Origin: Pseudomonas mangiferae
GTDB taxonomy: Bacteria > Pseudomonadota > Gammaproteobacteria > Pseudomonadales > Pseudomonadaceae
DNA: 64,000 nucleotides
Direction: 5' to 3'
NCBI RefSeq assembly: GCF_007109405.1
Contig: NZ_VJOY01000001.1
Span: 248,001-312,000 of the forward strand
Shown here: positions 53,186-62,328 of the stretch, piece by piece
Layout: every line of letters starts with the position of its first letter
Numbering within the stretch: position 1 is the stretch's first letter
Notes under the pieces: model-generated
Told to the model about the DNA's origin: nothing
What the model saw: only the letters and a program-made list of their open reading frames with translations
The model's database searches: none
Program-made: the position numbers and the translations under genes

Positions 53186-53584
53186 TCAGGCGTCTACCGC
53201 GAAGTGCCACTCCACCCGTTGTTCCTCCAGGGCGGACAGGACCCATTCGTAGTCCTGCAGGTCCTCGACGAATTCCCGGGCGTTCTGCAGGGCCTGGGGG
53301 TGGGTCGCCAGGTGACCGTGCAGGGCGCGGACCGTCCGCAGGCCTTCGCTGGGGTCGAACCACTCCTCTGCCGGCAGGTCGGTGGCGGCTTCCGTGCTGT
53401 CCTCGAAGAAGTCGGCGAACTGCCCCGGGTCCTGGCTGACGAAGGTCCAGATCGACGGCACCTTCAGGCGTTTGCACAGCTCGTCCAGCTCGACTTCGTC
53501 GATCTTCGCGACGGCTTTGCCGTTGACGAAATCGTCGAGTCCGGAAACGGGGGTCTTGGGAACGATGTAGATGGCTGAGCCCAT
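53186..53584 (-). CDS. Hypothetical protein (132 aa)
   Basis: A soluble, acidic protein starting MGSAIYIVPKTPVSGLDDFVNGKAV with no signal peptide or membrane segment. It is rich in Glu/Asp and Trp (PAEEWFDPSEG, YEWVLSALEEQRVEWHF). I do not recognise a characterised family. AGGGAGA precedes ATG 53584; a 42-residue upstream extension in frame has no supporting site. Confidence 0.75.
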   Translation of the reverse strand: MGSAIYIVPKTPVSGLDDFVNGKAVAKIDEVELDELCKRLKVPSIWTFVSQDPGQFADFFEDSTEAATDLPAEEWFDPSEGLRTVRALHGHLATHPQALQNAREFVEDLQDYEWVLSALEEQRVEWHFAVDA

Positions 53585-53715
53585 GAATTTGCTCTCCCTG
53601 TCAGGGGGCCTCTCGGCCGAGTGGAGGAACGAGCATAGCCACAGCCTCTCAGGCGGAACGTGACGCGTTACCGGAATTGAGGGGCGGAAAAATCCAGAAA
53701 TGGGAAGCACGACGC

Positions 53716-53753
53716 AAAAAAAAAGGGAACCCGCTTTTGAACGCGCAATTCCC
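53716..53753 (-). terminator. Intrinsic terminator of the cystine-type ABC operon
   Basis: On the minus strand GGGAATTGCGC pairs with GCGGGTTCCC across a short loop and is followed by nine T residues (complement of the A-run 53716-53724). It lies 39 bases after the ATPase stop. Confidence 0.85.
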
Positions 53754-53791
53754 TGTCATGGCGATGAGCCACATCCGTTTCGTCGGCCACC

Positions 53792-54550
53792 TCAGCGCAG
53801 CGCGGCGTCGCCGAGGAATTTGCTGAGGAACTGACGGGTGCGCTCTTCCCGCGGCTGGCTGAACAGCTCCCGGGCCGGCCCCTGTTCGACGATCACGCCC
53901 TGGTCGATGAAGATCGCCCGATCCGCCACGTCCCGGGCGAAGCTCATTTCGTGGGTAACGATGACCAGGGTGCGTTTTTCCCGAGCCAGGTCGCGGATGG
54001 TTTCCAGCACCTCGCCCACCAGTTCGGGATCGAGGGCGGAGGTGGGCTCGTCGAACAGGATTACCTCTGGCTGCATGGCCAGCGCCCGAGCGATCGCCAC
54101 CCGTTGCTGCTGGCCTCCGGACAGGCGCTTCGGGTAGGCCGCCTCCTTGCCGGCGAGGCCGACCTTGGCCAGCAGGTCACGGCCCCGTCGCTCGGCCTCC
54201 TGGCGCGGCTCCTTCTTCACGATCACCGGCCCTTCGATGACGTTCTCCAGGGCGGTGCGGTGGGGGAACAGGTTGAAGTTCTGGAAGACGAAGCCCACCT
54301 GCTGGCGCAACTGCCGTACCCGGCCCTGCTGCGAGGCGATGGGGCGGTCGCCGTCGATCTCGATATCGCCGACGCGGATGCTGCCGCCACTGGGGGTTTC
54401 CAGCAGGTTGAGGCAGCGCAGGAGCGTGGTCTTGCCCGAGCCGCTGGGGCCGATGATCGCCACCACTTCGCCGGTCTCGATGGTGAGGTCGATGCCCTTG
54501 AGGACGGCGTGGCCCTTGAACGTCTTGGTCAGGTTGCGAACGCTGATCAT
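53792..54550 (-). CDS. Polar amino acid (cystine-type) ABC transporter ATP-binding protein
   Basis: A 252-aa ATPase with Walker A GPSGSGKTTLLRC, signature [16 protein letters not shown], Walker [18 protein letters not shown] and H-loop VTHEMSFARDVA. It resembles YecC/TcyN-type cystine transport ATPases. ATG 54550 begins MISVRNLTKTF, the normal N-terminus, and lies 4 bases after the permease stop. An in-frame start 19 codons earlier would overlap the permease gene. Confidence 0.92.
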   Translation of the reverse strand: MISVRNLTKTFKGHAVLKGIDLTIETGEVVAIIGPSGSGKTTLLRCLNLLETPSGGSIRVGDIEIDGDRPIASQQGRVRQLRQQVGFVFQNFNLFPHRTALENVIEGPVIVKKEPRQEAERRGRDLLAKVGLAGKEAAYPKRLSGGQQQRVAIARALAMQPEVILFDEPTSALDPELVGEVLETIRDLAREKRTLVIVTHEMSFARDVADRAIFIDQGVIVEQGPARELFSQPREERTRQFLSKFLGDAALR

Positions 54551-54554
54551 CGGC

Positions 54555-55223
54555 TCAGGACTCCTGGTCGTGACGATTGACCCGGTGCTCCAGCCGGTGC
54601 TGGACATGGGCCAGTAGGCTGGCCAGGACCCAGTAGAGGAGGGCGGCCGCCAGGTACATGGTGAAGATCTCGAAGGTGCGGGCGGTAATCAGCTGCGCCT
54701 GGCGGAACAGCTCCGGCACCTGGATGGTGGCGGCCAGGGAGGTGTCCTTGACCAGGGAAATGAAGCTGTTGCCCAGAGGCGGCAGGGCGGTGCGGGCCGC
54801 CTGGGGCAGGATCGCCCGGCGCAGGGTCTGGCCGCGGCTCATGCCGATGCTGGCGGCGGCCTCCCACTGACCGCGGTCGATGGAGGCAATGGCGGCGCGA
54901 AGAATCTCGGTGATGTACGCCGCCATGTTCAGCGAAAAGCCGATCAGCGCCGCCGGCAGCGGGTCCAGTTGGATACCCAGCTGCGGCAGGCCGTAATAGA
55001 TCATGAACAACTGCACCAAGAGCGGTGTGCCGCGCACGAAGGACACGTAGATGCGTGCGACCCAGGACAGGACGCCGATGCGCGACAGCCGCATCAGCGC
55101 CAGCCCGAAGCCCAGCAGCAGCCCGAAGAACATCCCGCCCAGGCTCAGGACGACGGTGTAGAGAGCGCCCTTGAGCAGGTAGGGCGCGGAGTCCAGGGCG
55201 AGCTGCAGGCTGGCGTCGATCAT
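54555..55223 (-). CDS. Polar amino acid (cystine-type) ABC transporter permease
   Basis: A 222-aa permease of the HisMQ/TcyL family. It has hydrophobic segments (LYTVVLSLGGMFFGLLLGFGLAL), FVRGTPLLVQLFMIYYGLP and the EAA loop EAAASIGMSRGQTLRRAILPQAARTAL. ATG 55223 overlaps the stop of the binding-protein gene (ATGA). A single permease gene suggests a homodimer. Confidence 0.92.
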   Translation of the reverse strand: MIDASLQLALDSAPYLLKGALYTVVLSLGGMFFGLLLGFGLALMRLSRIGVLSWVARIYVSFVRGTPLLVQLFMIYYGLPQLGIQLDPLPAALIGFSLNMAAYITEILRAAIASIDRGQWEAAASIGMSRGQTLRRAILPQAARTALPPLGNSFISLVKDTSLAATIQVPELFRQAQLITARTFEIFTMYLAAALLYWVLASLLAHVQHRLEHRVNRHDQES

Positions 55224-56023
55224 TGGGTGACGTCAGCCTTGAACCACTTGCGGGAAATGTCGGCCAGGGTGCCGTCCTTGCGCAGTTTCTCGATGGCCTT
55301 GTCCAGCGCCTCGCGCAGTTCCGGGTTGTCCTTGCGCAGGGCGATCCCGGCCTCCTGGCGGGAGAACGGCTCGCCAGCCACGGCCAGGGTATCGCCGGTC
55401 TTGCTGATCAGTTCGAAGGCGGCCAGGCGGTCGCCGAGGATGGCATCCAGGCGGCCGACGCGCAGATCCTGGTTGCGGGTGGGGTCGTCGTCATAGGTAC
55501 GGATGTCGGCCTTGGGCGCATTCTGCTTCAGCCAGTCCTCGTAGTTGGTGCCCAGCACCACACCGATCTTCTTGCCGTCCAGGTCGGACTGGCGGGTGAA
55601 CTTGGCTTCCTCGCCCTTGCGGGTCAGCACCTGGATGCCGGACACGGTGTAGGGCAGGCTGAAGTCGTATTTCTTCTTGCGTTCCTCGGAGATGGTCACC
55701 TGGTTGATCACCACGTCCAGGCGCTTGGATTCCAGCGCGGCGAGGATGCCGTCCCACTTGCTGGGCTGGAACTCGGGCTTCACGCCCAGCTCCTTGGCCA
55801 CCGCCTTGGCGAATTCCACTTCGAACCCGGTCAGCTGGCCGTTCTCATCCTGGAAGTTGAAGGGCGGGTAGGTGCCTTCGAGGCCGATGCGCAGGGTGCC
55901 GCGCTGCTGGATTTGCTGCAGGAGGTTTTCCGAGGCGGAGGCCACCCCGGACGCAACGAGACCGGCGCTCAGCAACACCGACAGACCGGCCGAAAGGAAA
56001 CGACGACGCAGAGTAGGTTTCAT
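55220..56023 (-). CDS. Periplasmic amino acid (cystine-type) binding protein
   Basis: A 267-aa binding protein with a signal peptide (FLSAGLSVLLSAGLVASGVASA). It has the SBP_bac_3 pattern (LRIGLEGTYPPFNFQDENGQLTGFEVEFAKAVAKELG; DVVINQVTISEERKKKYDFSLPYT) and ends DISRKWFKADVTQ, typical of FliY/TcyJ-type cystine-binding proteins. It is first in a three-gene operon with permease and ATPase. A TATAGT-like hexamer on the minus strand (complement at 56059-56064) may be its -10 box. Confidence 0.9.
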   Translation of the reverse strand: MKPTLRRRFLSAGLSVLLSAGLVASGVASASENLLQQIQQRGTLRIGLEGTYPPFNFQDENGQLTGFEVEFAKAVAKELGVKPEFQPSKWDGILAALESKRLDVVINQVTISEERKKKYDFSLPYTVSGIQVLTRKGEEAKFTRQSDLDGKKIGVVLGTNYEDWLKQNAPKADIRTYDDDPTRNQDLRVGRLDAILGDRLAAFELISKTGDTLAVAGEPFSRQEAGIALRKDNPELREALDKAIEKLRKDGTLADISRKWFKADVTQ

Positions 56024-56198
56024 GGGGGAAATCCCGAATCAGAGTGGAAGGGCTGCGCACTATAAGGGCAGGCCTCATATGCTCAGAAATAATAACTAAT
56101 TATTTGTAACCCGCTAAGCGGGCATAAGAAAGGCCCGCGCTTCAGCCTATAAGGCCGCCGCTCGCCGGATTTAGTTCGTCCTACCACGACCCGGGGGT

Positions 56199-56221
56199 GC
56201 GCCGCCTTGGTGAGGCGGCGC
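56199..56221 (-). terminator. Hairpin terminator after the SPFH gene
   Basis: A 9-bp perfect inverted repeat (GCGCCGCCT / AGGCGGCGC, 5-base loop) begins 8 bases after the stop of the SPFH-domain gene. Confidence 0.65.
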
Positions 56222-56228
56222 GAAGGGG

Positions 56229-57083
56229 TCAATTCGCTACCCGGCCCAGCACGCCCTTGAGGGTTTCCTGCAGGTCGGCCGGCAACAGCACCACCTTGGC
56301 GTTGGGGCTGCTCGCCAGGTTCTCAAGGGCACCGATGTAGCGCTCACCCAGCAGGTACAGCGCCGGCGTGCTGTCGCTGCCAACGGCTTCGCGTACCAGG
56401 GTGATAGCCCGGGCCGAGGCCTGGGCGAGGTTGACCTGGGCCTCGGCGTCCAGCTTGGCGGATTCGCGGCGTGCCTGGGCCTCGAGGACCGCGGCCTGCT
56501 TGTTACCCTCGGCGCGGGTGACGTCGGCCTTGCGCTCACGCTCGGCCGCCGCCTGGCGCTCCATGGCGGCCTGCATCGACACCGACGGCTTGATGTCCTG
56601 GATTTCCACCGAGCGCACGGTGATGCCCCAGTCCTCGGTCTGCTCGGACATCGCTTCCCGCAGCCGGGCCTTGATGTGGTCGCGGCTGGACAGCGCCTCG
56701 TCCAGGTCCATGGCGCCGACGATGGCGCGCAACGAGGTCATGGTCAGGCTGGTGACCGCCAGGGCGTAGTTCTCCACGCCGTAAGCCGCCTTCTGCGGGT
56801 CCACCACCTTGGCGAAGCAGAGGGCATTGGCGACGATCACCGCGTTGTCCCGGGTGATGATCTCCTGCTGCTGCACGTCGAGGATCATGTCCTTGGTGGG
56901 CAGTCGGTAGGCCACCACGTCCATGTAGGGCACCACGATGTTCAGGCCGGGCTTGAGGGTGGCGTGGTAGCGCCCCAGGCGCTCGACGATCCACTCCTGC
57001 CCCTGGGGCACGATGCGCACCCCCTGCCAGAGGGTGACGAAGACGAAAAGGACCAGAAAGCCCGCGATGATGAGACCAGTCAT
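56229..57083 (-). CDS. SPFH/Band 7 domain protein (stomatin-like, QmcA type)
   Basis: A 284-aa membrane-anchored protein: an N-terminal transmembrane segment (TGLIIAGFLVLFVFVTLWQGV) followed by the SPFH domain (VRIVPQGQEWIVERLGRYHATLKPGLN), the coiled-coil region rich in Ala/Glu/Arg (AAMERQAAAERERKADVTRAEG), and a short tail. Such proteins assemble into membrane rings with NfeD partners and affect membrane protein quality control. nfeD lies 18 bases upstream in the same operon. Confidence 0.92.
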   Translation of the reverse strand: MTGLIIAGFLVLFVFVTLWQGVRIVPQGQEWIVERLGRYHATLKPGLNIVVPYMDVVAYRLPTKDMILDVQQQEIITRDNAVIVANALCFAKVVDPQKAAYGVENYALAVTSLTMTSLRAIVGAMDLDEALSSRDHIKARLREAMSEQTEDWGITVRSVEIQDIKPSVSMQAAMERQAAAERERKADVTRAEGNKQAAVLEAQARRESAKLDAEAQVNLAQASARAITLVREAVGSDSTPALYLLGERYIGALENLASSPNAKVVLLPADLQETLKGVLGRVAN

Positions 57084-57101
57084 TGCATTTCCTTGAAGGG
57101 T

Positions 57102-57539
57102 TCAAACCTTGGCGACACGGACCGTGTTGCCTTCCACCGACAGAATCCGTATGCGCTCGCCGGCCGCGATATCGCTATCGGCGGTGCATACCCATTCCTC
57201 ATTGCCCAGGATCGGCTTCTGGAAGCGGACCCGCCCTTTCTGGAACGGGGCCACCGCCACCGTCAGCAGGCCGACTTCGCCGATCACCTCGTCCGAGGTC
57301 CAGCGCTTGTCCGGCAGGCGCCGCTTCAGCACCCGGAACCACAGGACTGCCAGCAGCGATGACGACAGCGCCCAGAGCGCCAGTTGCCCGGGAACCGGCA
57401 GGGCAGGCCACAGGGCCGTCACCACCCCCACCAGCACGGCCCCGATGCCGAACCACAGCAGGAAGAACGTCGTCGTGAAAATTTCCATGAGCGCCAGCAC
57501 GACACCCAGTACCAGCCACATCCACCAGAGGACGTCCAT
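57102..57539 (-). CDS. NfeD family membrane protein
   Basis: A 145-aa protein with two or three N-terminal membrane segments (WWMWLVLGVVLALMEIFTTTFFLLWFG; LALWALSSSLLAVLWFRVL) and a C-terminal OB-fold domain (DEVIGEVGLLTVAVAPFQKGRVRF to RIRILSVEGNTVRVAKV). It pairs with the SPFH protein downstream. It corresponds to the short NfeD form without a protease domain. Confidence 0.92.
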   Translation of the reverse strand: MDVLWWMWLVLGVVLALMEIFTTTFFLLWFGIGAVLVGVVTALWPALPVPGQLALWALSSSLLAVLWFRVLKRRLPDKRWTSDEVIGEVGLLTVAVAPFQKGRVRFQKPILGNEEWVCTADSDIAAGERIRILSVEGNTVRVAKV

Positions 57540-57873
57540 CGCAGCTCCACTACCGGCATCCGTCTACACGGACGAATGAAGCCGCCCGTGATCAAGACCG
57601 AAAAAAGAAGGCGAAGCTTATCAGGCCGGGGCAGGGAAGTGCCGGCGCCCGAACACGGGCGGGCGAAACGGGGGGATGGCCAGTCGAGCTGGCCGTGATC
57701 GGGGAGCCAAGTGCGCAGGAGCAGGAACGACAGCGGATGGGCTGGCGGCGCTATGCGCTAAGGGGGGAGGGACGCCGGCACGATCGGACCGATCTTGCGA
57801 TCGGCTTGGCACCGGCCCCGTCCCGTCCGCTCGACCTGCGGAGAGGGCCAGCGCTTCGCGGCGAATCAACGGC
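57540..57873. other. Intergenic region, nothing assigned
   Basis: This 334-bp gap lies between the nfeD start and the stop of the next minus-strand gene. It should contain the nfeD promoter. No RNA gene, repeat or convincing small gene was found. Confidence 0.5.
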
Positions 57874-58128
57874 TCACTCGGCCTCCTTCAGCGGCACGAC
57901 GTTGAAGACGCCACCCGGTACGTCTTTCCGGTCGGTCTCGAACGAAACGTAGGGCTCATGGCTGCGTTGAGTGGGCAGGGGCGGGCGACCTTTCAGGGCA
58001 GGCTGTCGGCGGTTTCCGCTTTTTCCCTTGGCTCGGCTTGCATAGAGCCTGCCGAAGCCGAGGCCTGCCGCCAGGAGCAACGCCAGGCTGCAGCCCTTGA
58101 TGAGCGAGTCGCGAAGGTCAGGGTTCAT
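57874..58128 (-). CDS. Small hypothetical membrane-anchored protein (84 aa)
   Basis: An 84-aa frame with one N-terminal hydrophobic segment (about residues 12-28, GCSLALLLAAGLGFGRL) followed by a basic, proline-containing region and an acidic end. CGGAGAAA precedes ATG 58128. No family recognised; a longer frame on the opposite strand overlaps it, but that one lacks a ribosome binding site. Confidence 0.5.
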   Translation of the reverse strand: MNPDLRDSLIKGCSLALLLAAGLGFGRLYASRAKGKSGNRRQPALKGRPPLPTQRSHEPYVSFETDRKDVPGGVFNVVPLKEAE

Positions 58129-58697
58129 CGTCTTTCTCCGGGTGAGGGGCGCGTTTTCGAACTGCCTGTTTGGAGAAAGCGGCTACCTCCATCGTTCGAT
58201 GGCAAACCGGCGCCGCTGACCGGCGGTTGGTCCCGGTACTTCGACGTGGCGCGCCGAGGCAATGGCGAATTCGGCAGGGCGCCTTGTACAGCGGCGCTGC
58301 CCGCCACATGTCGCCAGGCTGCAACCCGATGAGGGATCGGCGCCCTGTCCAACCAAGGGCTTCGAACGGCCGATACCCCTGCCGGGAGGCTGTTCATGAC
58401 GTGCGCCGCCTCCGTTTTCTTCACCCGCGCTCAGCTCACTCCATCTGCTCGCCGTACCCCGTCGTCGATACGGCGTTTCCCTCTCCGGGCCTTCTGCCGC
58501 AAGGGTTGCGGCCCTTTCCTGCCGGACAGCTTTTTCCTCGCCAGCGACTACAAAAAACATCATTTCCCTGAGCCACGGTGCCGAACAGAATGCCCCGACA
58601 CCTTCCCGCGGATGACCGCAACCGTAGAACAACAACGAAGGGAAAGAGGGCGGCGAGCGGTCGCCCGACGTGGATTAACTTTCGGAAGTGCCTGGAC
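58129..58697. other. Long intergenic region upstream of the monooxygenase cluster
   Basis: These 569 bases hold several short overlapping open frames on both strands, none with a supported start or domain. The promoter of the catabolic cluster should lie here; an A-rich patch at 58550-58558 is the only AT-rich stretch near its start. Nothing else recognised. Confidence 0.5.
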
Positions 58698-60020
58698 ATG
58701 ACAATAGAAACGATAGACACGCTCGTGGTGGGCGCCGGCCAGGCCGGCGTGGCCATGAGCGAGCACCTCAGCCGACAGGGCGTGCCCCACCTGGTCCTGG
58801 AGCGCAATCGCATCGCCGAGGCGTGGCGTACCGGCCGCTGGGATTCCCTGGTCGCCAACGGTCCGGCCTGGCACGACCGCTTCCCGGGCCTGGAATTCGA
58901 CCTGGACCCGGACGCCTTCGCCCCGAAGGACCAGGTCGCGGCCTATTTCGAAGCCTATGCCAGGAAGATCGACGCCCCCATCCGCACCGGCGTGGAGGTG
59001 AAGCGGGTCGTGCGCAACGCCGGCCGAGCGGGTTTCCGGGTGGAGACTTCCGAGGGCATCATTGATGCGCGTCACCTGGTGGTCGCCACCGGCCCGTTCC
59101 AGCGCCCGGTCATCCCGGCCATCGCCCCCGAGCACGCGGGTATCACCCAGATCCACTCCGCCGACTACCACAACCCCCAACAACTGCCCGAGGGCGCGGT
59201 ACTGGTGGTGGGTGCGGGTTCGTCGGGGGTGCAGATCGCCGATGAACTGCAACGCGCCGGCCGGCAGGTCTACCTGTCCGTGGGTGCCCATGACCGCCCG
59301 CCGCGCGCCTACCGCAACCGCGACTTCTGCTGGTGGTTGGGGGTGCTGGGCGAGTGGGATGCCGAGACCGTGCAGCCCGGCAAGGAGCACGTCACCATCG
59401 CGGTGAGCGGAGCGCGGGGCGGACACACCGTGGACTTCCGCCGCCTGGCCCAGCAGGGGATCACCCTGGTGGGCCTGACCAAGGGCTTCCGCGAGGGTCG
59501 GGTGACGTTCGAAGCGAATCTGGCGGAGAACATCGCCCGGGGCGACCAGAACTACCTGGCACTGCTGGACGCCGCCGATGCCTATATCGCCCGCAACGGC
59601 CTCGACCTGCCGGAAGAGCCGGAAGCGCGCATCATGCTGCCCGACCCGCCGTGCGTGACCCAACCGATCCTCGAGCTGGACCTGGACGCCGCCGGCATCA
59701 CCACGATCATCTGGGCCACCGGGTATTCGGTGGACTACCGCTGGTTGCAGGTGGACGCCCTCACCGAGACCGGCAAGCCGCGGCACCAGCGGGGCGTCTC
59801 CAGCGAGCCCGGCGTGTACTTCGTGGGCCTGCCGTGGTTGTCGCGGCGCGGTTCCGCGTTCATCTGGGGCGTCTGGCACGACGCCAGGCACATCGCCGAG
59901 CACATCGCCAAGCAACGCCTCTACTACGCCTACCGGGATGCCGCGCAGCGCCAGGCCGGCGCCGAGCCCAGGACTACCCCTTCCGATTCGCCCACCGCCA
60001 GCCTCATGGGAGCTCGCTGA
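58698..60020 (+). CDS. FAD-dependent monooxygenase/oxidoreductase (flavin monooxygenase-like)
   Basis: A 440-aa flavoprotein. The FAD-binding motif VVGAGQAGVAMSEHL is at residues 10-24, and the second nucleotide (NADPH) motif VVGAGSSGVQIADEL is in the middle (about 171-185). An ATG/WATGYS-type motif (IWATGYSVDYRW) is near residue 337. This is the architecture of small-molecule N- or Baeyer-Villiger-type flavin monooxygenases. ATG 58698 has GGAAG upstream. It overlaps the RidA gene by one base, heading a four-gene operon. Confidence 0.88.
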   Translation: MTIETIDTLVVGAGQAGVAMSEHLSRQGVPHLVLERNRIAEAWRTGRWDSLVANGPAWHDRFPGLEFDLDPDAFAPKDQVAAYFEAYARKIDAPIRTGVEVKRVVRNAGRAGFRVETSEGIIDARHLVVATGPFQRPVIPAIAPEHAGITQIHSADYHNPQQLPEGAVLVVGAGSSGVQIADELQRAGRQVYLSVGAHDRPPRAYRNRDFCWWLGVLGEWDAETVQPGKEHVTIAVSGARGGHTVDFRRLAQQGITLVGLTKGFREGRVTFEANLAENIARGDQNYLALLDAADAYIARNGLDLPEEPEARIMLPDPPCVTQPILELDLDAAGITTIIWATGYSVDYRWLQVDALTETGKPRHQRGVSSEPGVYFVGLPWLSRRGSAFIWGVWHDARHIAEHIAKQRLYYAYRDAAQRQAGAEPRTTPSDSPTASLMGAR

Positions 60021-60430
60021 TGCCCACCCACACCCGCATCCGCATGTTCAACACCAAGGACACCTACCCGAACCAGACCCTCGACAACGACCTCTGCCAG
60101 GCCGTGCGGGCCGGCAACACGGTCTACGTGCGCGGCCAGGTGGGCACCGATTTCGACGGCAACCTGGTGGGCCTCGGCGACCCGCGGGCCCAGGCCGAGC
60201 AGGCCATGCGCAACGTCAAGCAGTTGCTGGAGGAGGCGGGCAGCGACCTCAGCCACATCGTCAAGACTACCACCTACCTGATCGACCCGCGCTACCGCGA
60301 GCCGGTGTACCAGGAGGTGGGCAAATGGCTCAAGGGCGTGTTCCCGATCTCCACCGGCCTGGTGGTCAGCGCCCTCGGTCAGCCCCAGTGGCTGATGGAG
60401 ATCGACGTGATCGCGGTCATGCCCGAATGA
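60020..60430 (+). CDS. RidA family protein
   Basis: A 136-aa YjgF/YER057c/UK114 family member, with VRGQVGTDFDGNLVGLGDPRAQAEQAMRN and the C-terminal EIDVIAVMP segment. RidA proteins hydrolyse reactive enamine/imine intermediates; operon-encoded paralogues usually serve a specific catabolic route. The start overlaps the stop of the monooxygenase (TGATG). The DUF1028 gene follows 10 bases later. Confidence 0.92.
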   Translation: MPTHTRIRMFNTKDTYPNQTLDNDLCQAVRAGNTVYVRGQVGTDFDGNLVGLGDPRAQAEQAMRNVKQLLEEAGSDLSHIVKTTTYLIDPRYREPVYQEVGKWLKGVFPISTGLVVSALGQPQWLMEIDVIAVMPE

Positions 60431-60440
60431 GGACCCGGCC

Positions 60441-61115
60441 ATGACCTTTTCCATCGTCGGCCGTTGTGCCGAAACCGGCCAGCTGGGCATCGCCATCAGC
60501 TCCTCGAGCATCGCCGTCGGCGCCCGCTGCCCCTGGCTACGGGCCGGCGTCGGCGCGGTCTCCAGCCAGAACATCACTTTGCCGGCCCTCGGCCCGCAGA
60601 TCCTCGACGAACTGGCCGGCGGGCTGACGCCGCAGCAGGCCCTGGACCAGACCTTGATCCGTAATGGCTACAGCCAGTACCGCCAGGTGACGGTGATCGA
60701 CGCCCAAGGGCGTACGGCGCTGTTCAGCGGCAGCCAGTCCCTGGGCACCCACCACGCGGTGGTCGGCCAGCAGTGCGTGGCGGCGGGCAACCTGCTGGCG
60801 AACCGCGCGGTGATCGACGCCATGGTCGCCGCCTTCGAACGCAGCGAGGGCTGCCTTGCAGCGCGCCTGGTGACGGCCCTGCAGGCCGGGCAGGACGCCG
60901 GGGGCGAGGCGGGTGCGGTGCATTCCGCGGCGTTGTCGGTGGTGGGGGAGCTGACCTGGCCGATCGTCGACCTGCGGGTGGACTGGGCCGAGGAGAGCCC
61001 CATCGGCGAGCTGGGCAGGCTCTGGCAGGCCTACCAGCCGCAACTGCAGGACTACCTGACCCGCGCCCTCGACCCGACCCAGGCCCCCCGCTACGGGGTG
61101 CCGGGCGATGAGTGA
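60441..61115 (+). CDS. DUF1028 domain protein (Ntn-hydrolase-like)
   Basis: A 224-aa protein starting MTFSIVGRCAETGQLGIAISSSSIAVGARCPWLRAGVGAV, the DUF1028 signature. The family has an Ntn-hydrolase-like fold and is often found next to RidA and deacylase genes; the substrate is not established. GGACC lies just before ATG 60441. The last 8 bases overlap the deacylase gene. Confidence 0.9.
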   Translation: MTFSIVGRCAETGQLGIAISSSSIAVGARCPWLRAGVGAVSSQNITLPALGPQILDELAGGLTPQQALDQTLIRNGYSQYRQVTVIDAQGRTALFSGSQSLGTHHAVVGQQCVAAGNLLANRAVIDAMVAAFERSEGCLAARLVTALQAGQDAGGEAGAVHSAALSVVGELTWPIVDLRVDWAEESPIGELGRLWQAYQPQLQDYLTRALDPTQAPRYGVPGDE

Positions 61116-62277
61116 GCCGCGCAGCCGGGCCCTGCTGGCCGAGCTGGTGGGGTTCGCCACGGTCAGCCGCGAGTCGAACCTCGACCTCATCGGGTTCGTT
61201 CGTGACTACCTGCATGGCCTGGGCGTGGGCTGCGAGCTGATCTACAACGCCGAGCGGACCAAGGCCAACCTCCTGGCGAGCATCGGGCCATCGGTGCCCG
61301 GTGGCGTGGTGCTGTCCGGCCACACCGACGTGGTACCGGTGGACGGCCAGCCCTGGACGGTGGAACCGTTCCGCCTGAGCGAGGCGGGCGGCAAGCTGTT
61401 CGGGCGCGGCACGGCGGATATGAAGGGCTTCCTCGCCGCGGTGCTGGCGGCCGTGCCGGTGTTCCTCGCCAGGCCGCTGCGGCGGCCGGTCCACCTGGCG
61501 TTTTCCTATGACGAAGAAGTGGGGTGCCTCGGGGTACGCAGCTTGCTGGAGGTGCTCCCCCAGCGCATTCCCCTGCCCGCCCTGTGCCTGATCGGCGAAC
61601 CCACCGAGCTGAAACCGGTGCTGGGCCACAAGGGCAAGCTGGCCATGCGTTGCCATGTCCACGGCGCCGCCTGCCACTCGGCCTATGCGCCCTATGGGGT
61701 GAACGCCATCGAACAGGCCGCGCGCCTGATCGGTCGGCTGGGGGCGATCGGCCAGGACCTGGCGGCGCCCCAGCACCACGACCCGCGTTTCGATCCGCCG
61801 TACTCCACGGTACAGGTGGGGGTGATCCAGGGTGGCACGGCGCTGAACATCGTCCCGGCCGACTGCCGCTTCGATTTCGAGGTGAGGGCCTTGCCGGGCT
61901 TCGCACCCCAGGCCGTCGTCGACCACCTTCAGCGATACGCCGAAGACACGCTGTTGCCCGCCATGCAGGCGGTGAAACCCGAGACCGCGATCCGCTTCGA
62001 GCCGCTGTCCACCTACCCGGGCCTGGCGACACCGGAGGACAGCGCCGCCGCTCGCCTGGTCGCTCATCTGTGCGGTAGCGATACGTTCGGCACGGTGGCC
62101 TTCGGCACCGAGGGCGGGCTGTTCCATCAGGCCGGCATCCCTACGGTGGTGTGCGGGCCGGGCAGCATGGACCAGGGCCACAAGCCCGACGAATACGTCA
62201 GCGTCGAGCAGATGATCGCCTGCGACCAGCTGATGGACCGCCTGGCCGACTACCTGAGCGGTGACGAGATAGCTTGA
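61108..62277 (+). CDS. M20 family deacylase, acetylornithine deacetylase (ArgE)-like
   Basis: A 389-aa zinc-dependent amidohydrolase. Metal and catalytic motifs are SGHTDVVPVDG (His and Asp), GRGTADMKGFLAA (bridging Asp), and FSYDEEVGCLG (catalytic Glu pair); VLGHKGKLAMRCHVHGAACHSA is the dimerisation domain start; a final His is in GPGSMDQGHKPDEYV. Its place in a flavin monooxygenase/RidA/DUF1028 operon argues for a catabolic N-acyl substrate rather than arginine synthesis (inference). Confidence 0.92.
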   Translation: MSEPRSRALLAELVGFATVSRESNLDLIGFVRDYLHGLGVGCELIYNAERTKANLLASIGPSVPGGVVLSGHTDVVPVDGQPWTVEPFRLSEAGGKLFGRGTADMKGFLAAVLAAVPVFLARPLRRPVHLAFSYDEEVGCLGVRSLLEVLPQRIPLPALCLIGEPTELKPVLGHKGKLAMRCHVHGAACHSAYAPYGVNAIEQAARLIGRLGAIGQDLAAPQHHDPRFDPPYSTVQVGVIQGGTALNIVPADCRFDFEVRALPGFAPQAVVDHLQRYAEDTLLPAMQAVKPETAIRFEPLSTYPGLATPEDSAAARLVAHLCGSDTFGTVAFGTEGGLFHQAGIPTVVCGPGSMDQGHKPDEYVSVEQMIACDQLMDRLADYLSGDEIA

Positions 62278-62299
62278 ACGGCCTGCCTGTGACTCCGGG

Positions 62300-62328
62300 G
62301 AGGCCAAGCGGGGCAGGGGAGTGGCCTC
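62300..62328. terminator. Weak hairpin between convergent genes
   Basis: Inverted repeat GAGGCCA (62300-62306) / TGGCCTC (62322-62328) spans the short gap and touches the LysR stop codon. Weak evidence only. Confidence 0.35.

Noticed and set aside
57676-58332. 218-codon plus-strand frame around 58 kb
   Set aside because: No family, no ribosome binding site, and it overlaps a better-supported small minus-strand gene.
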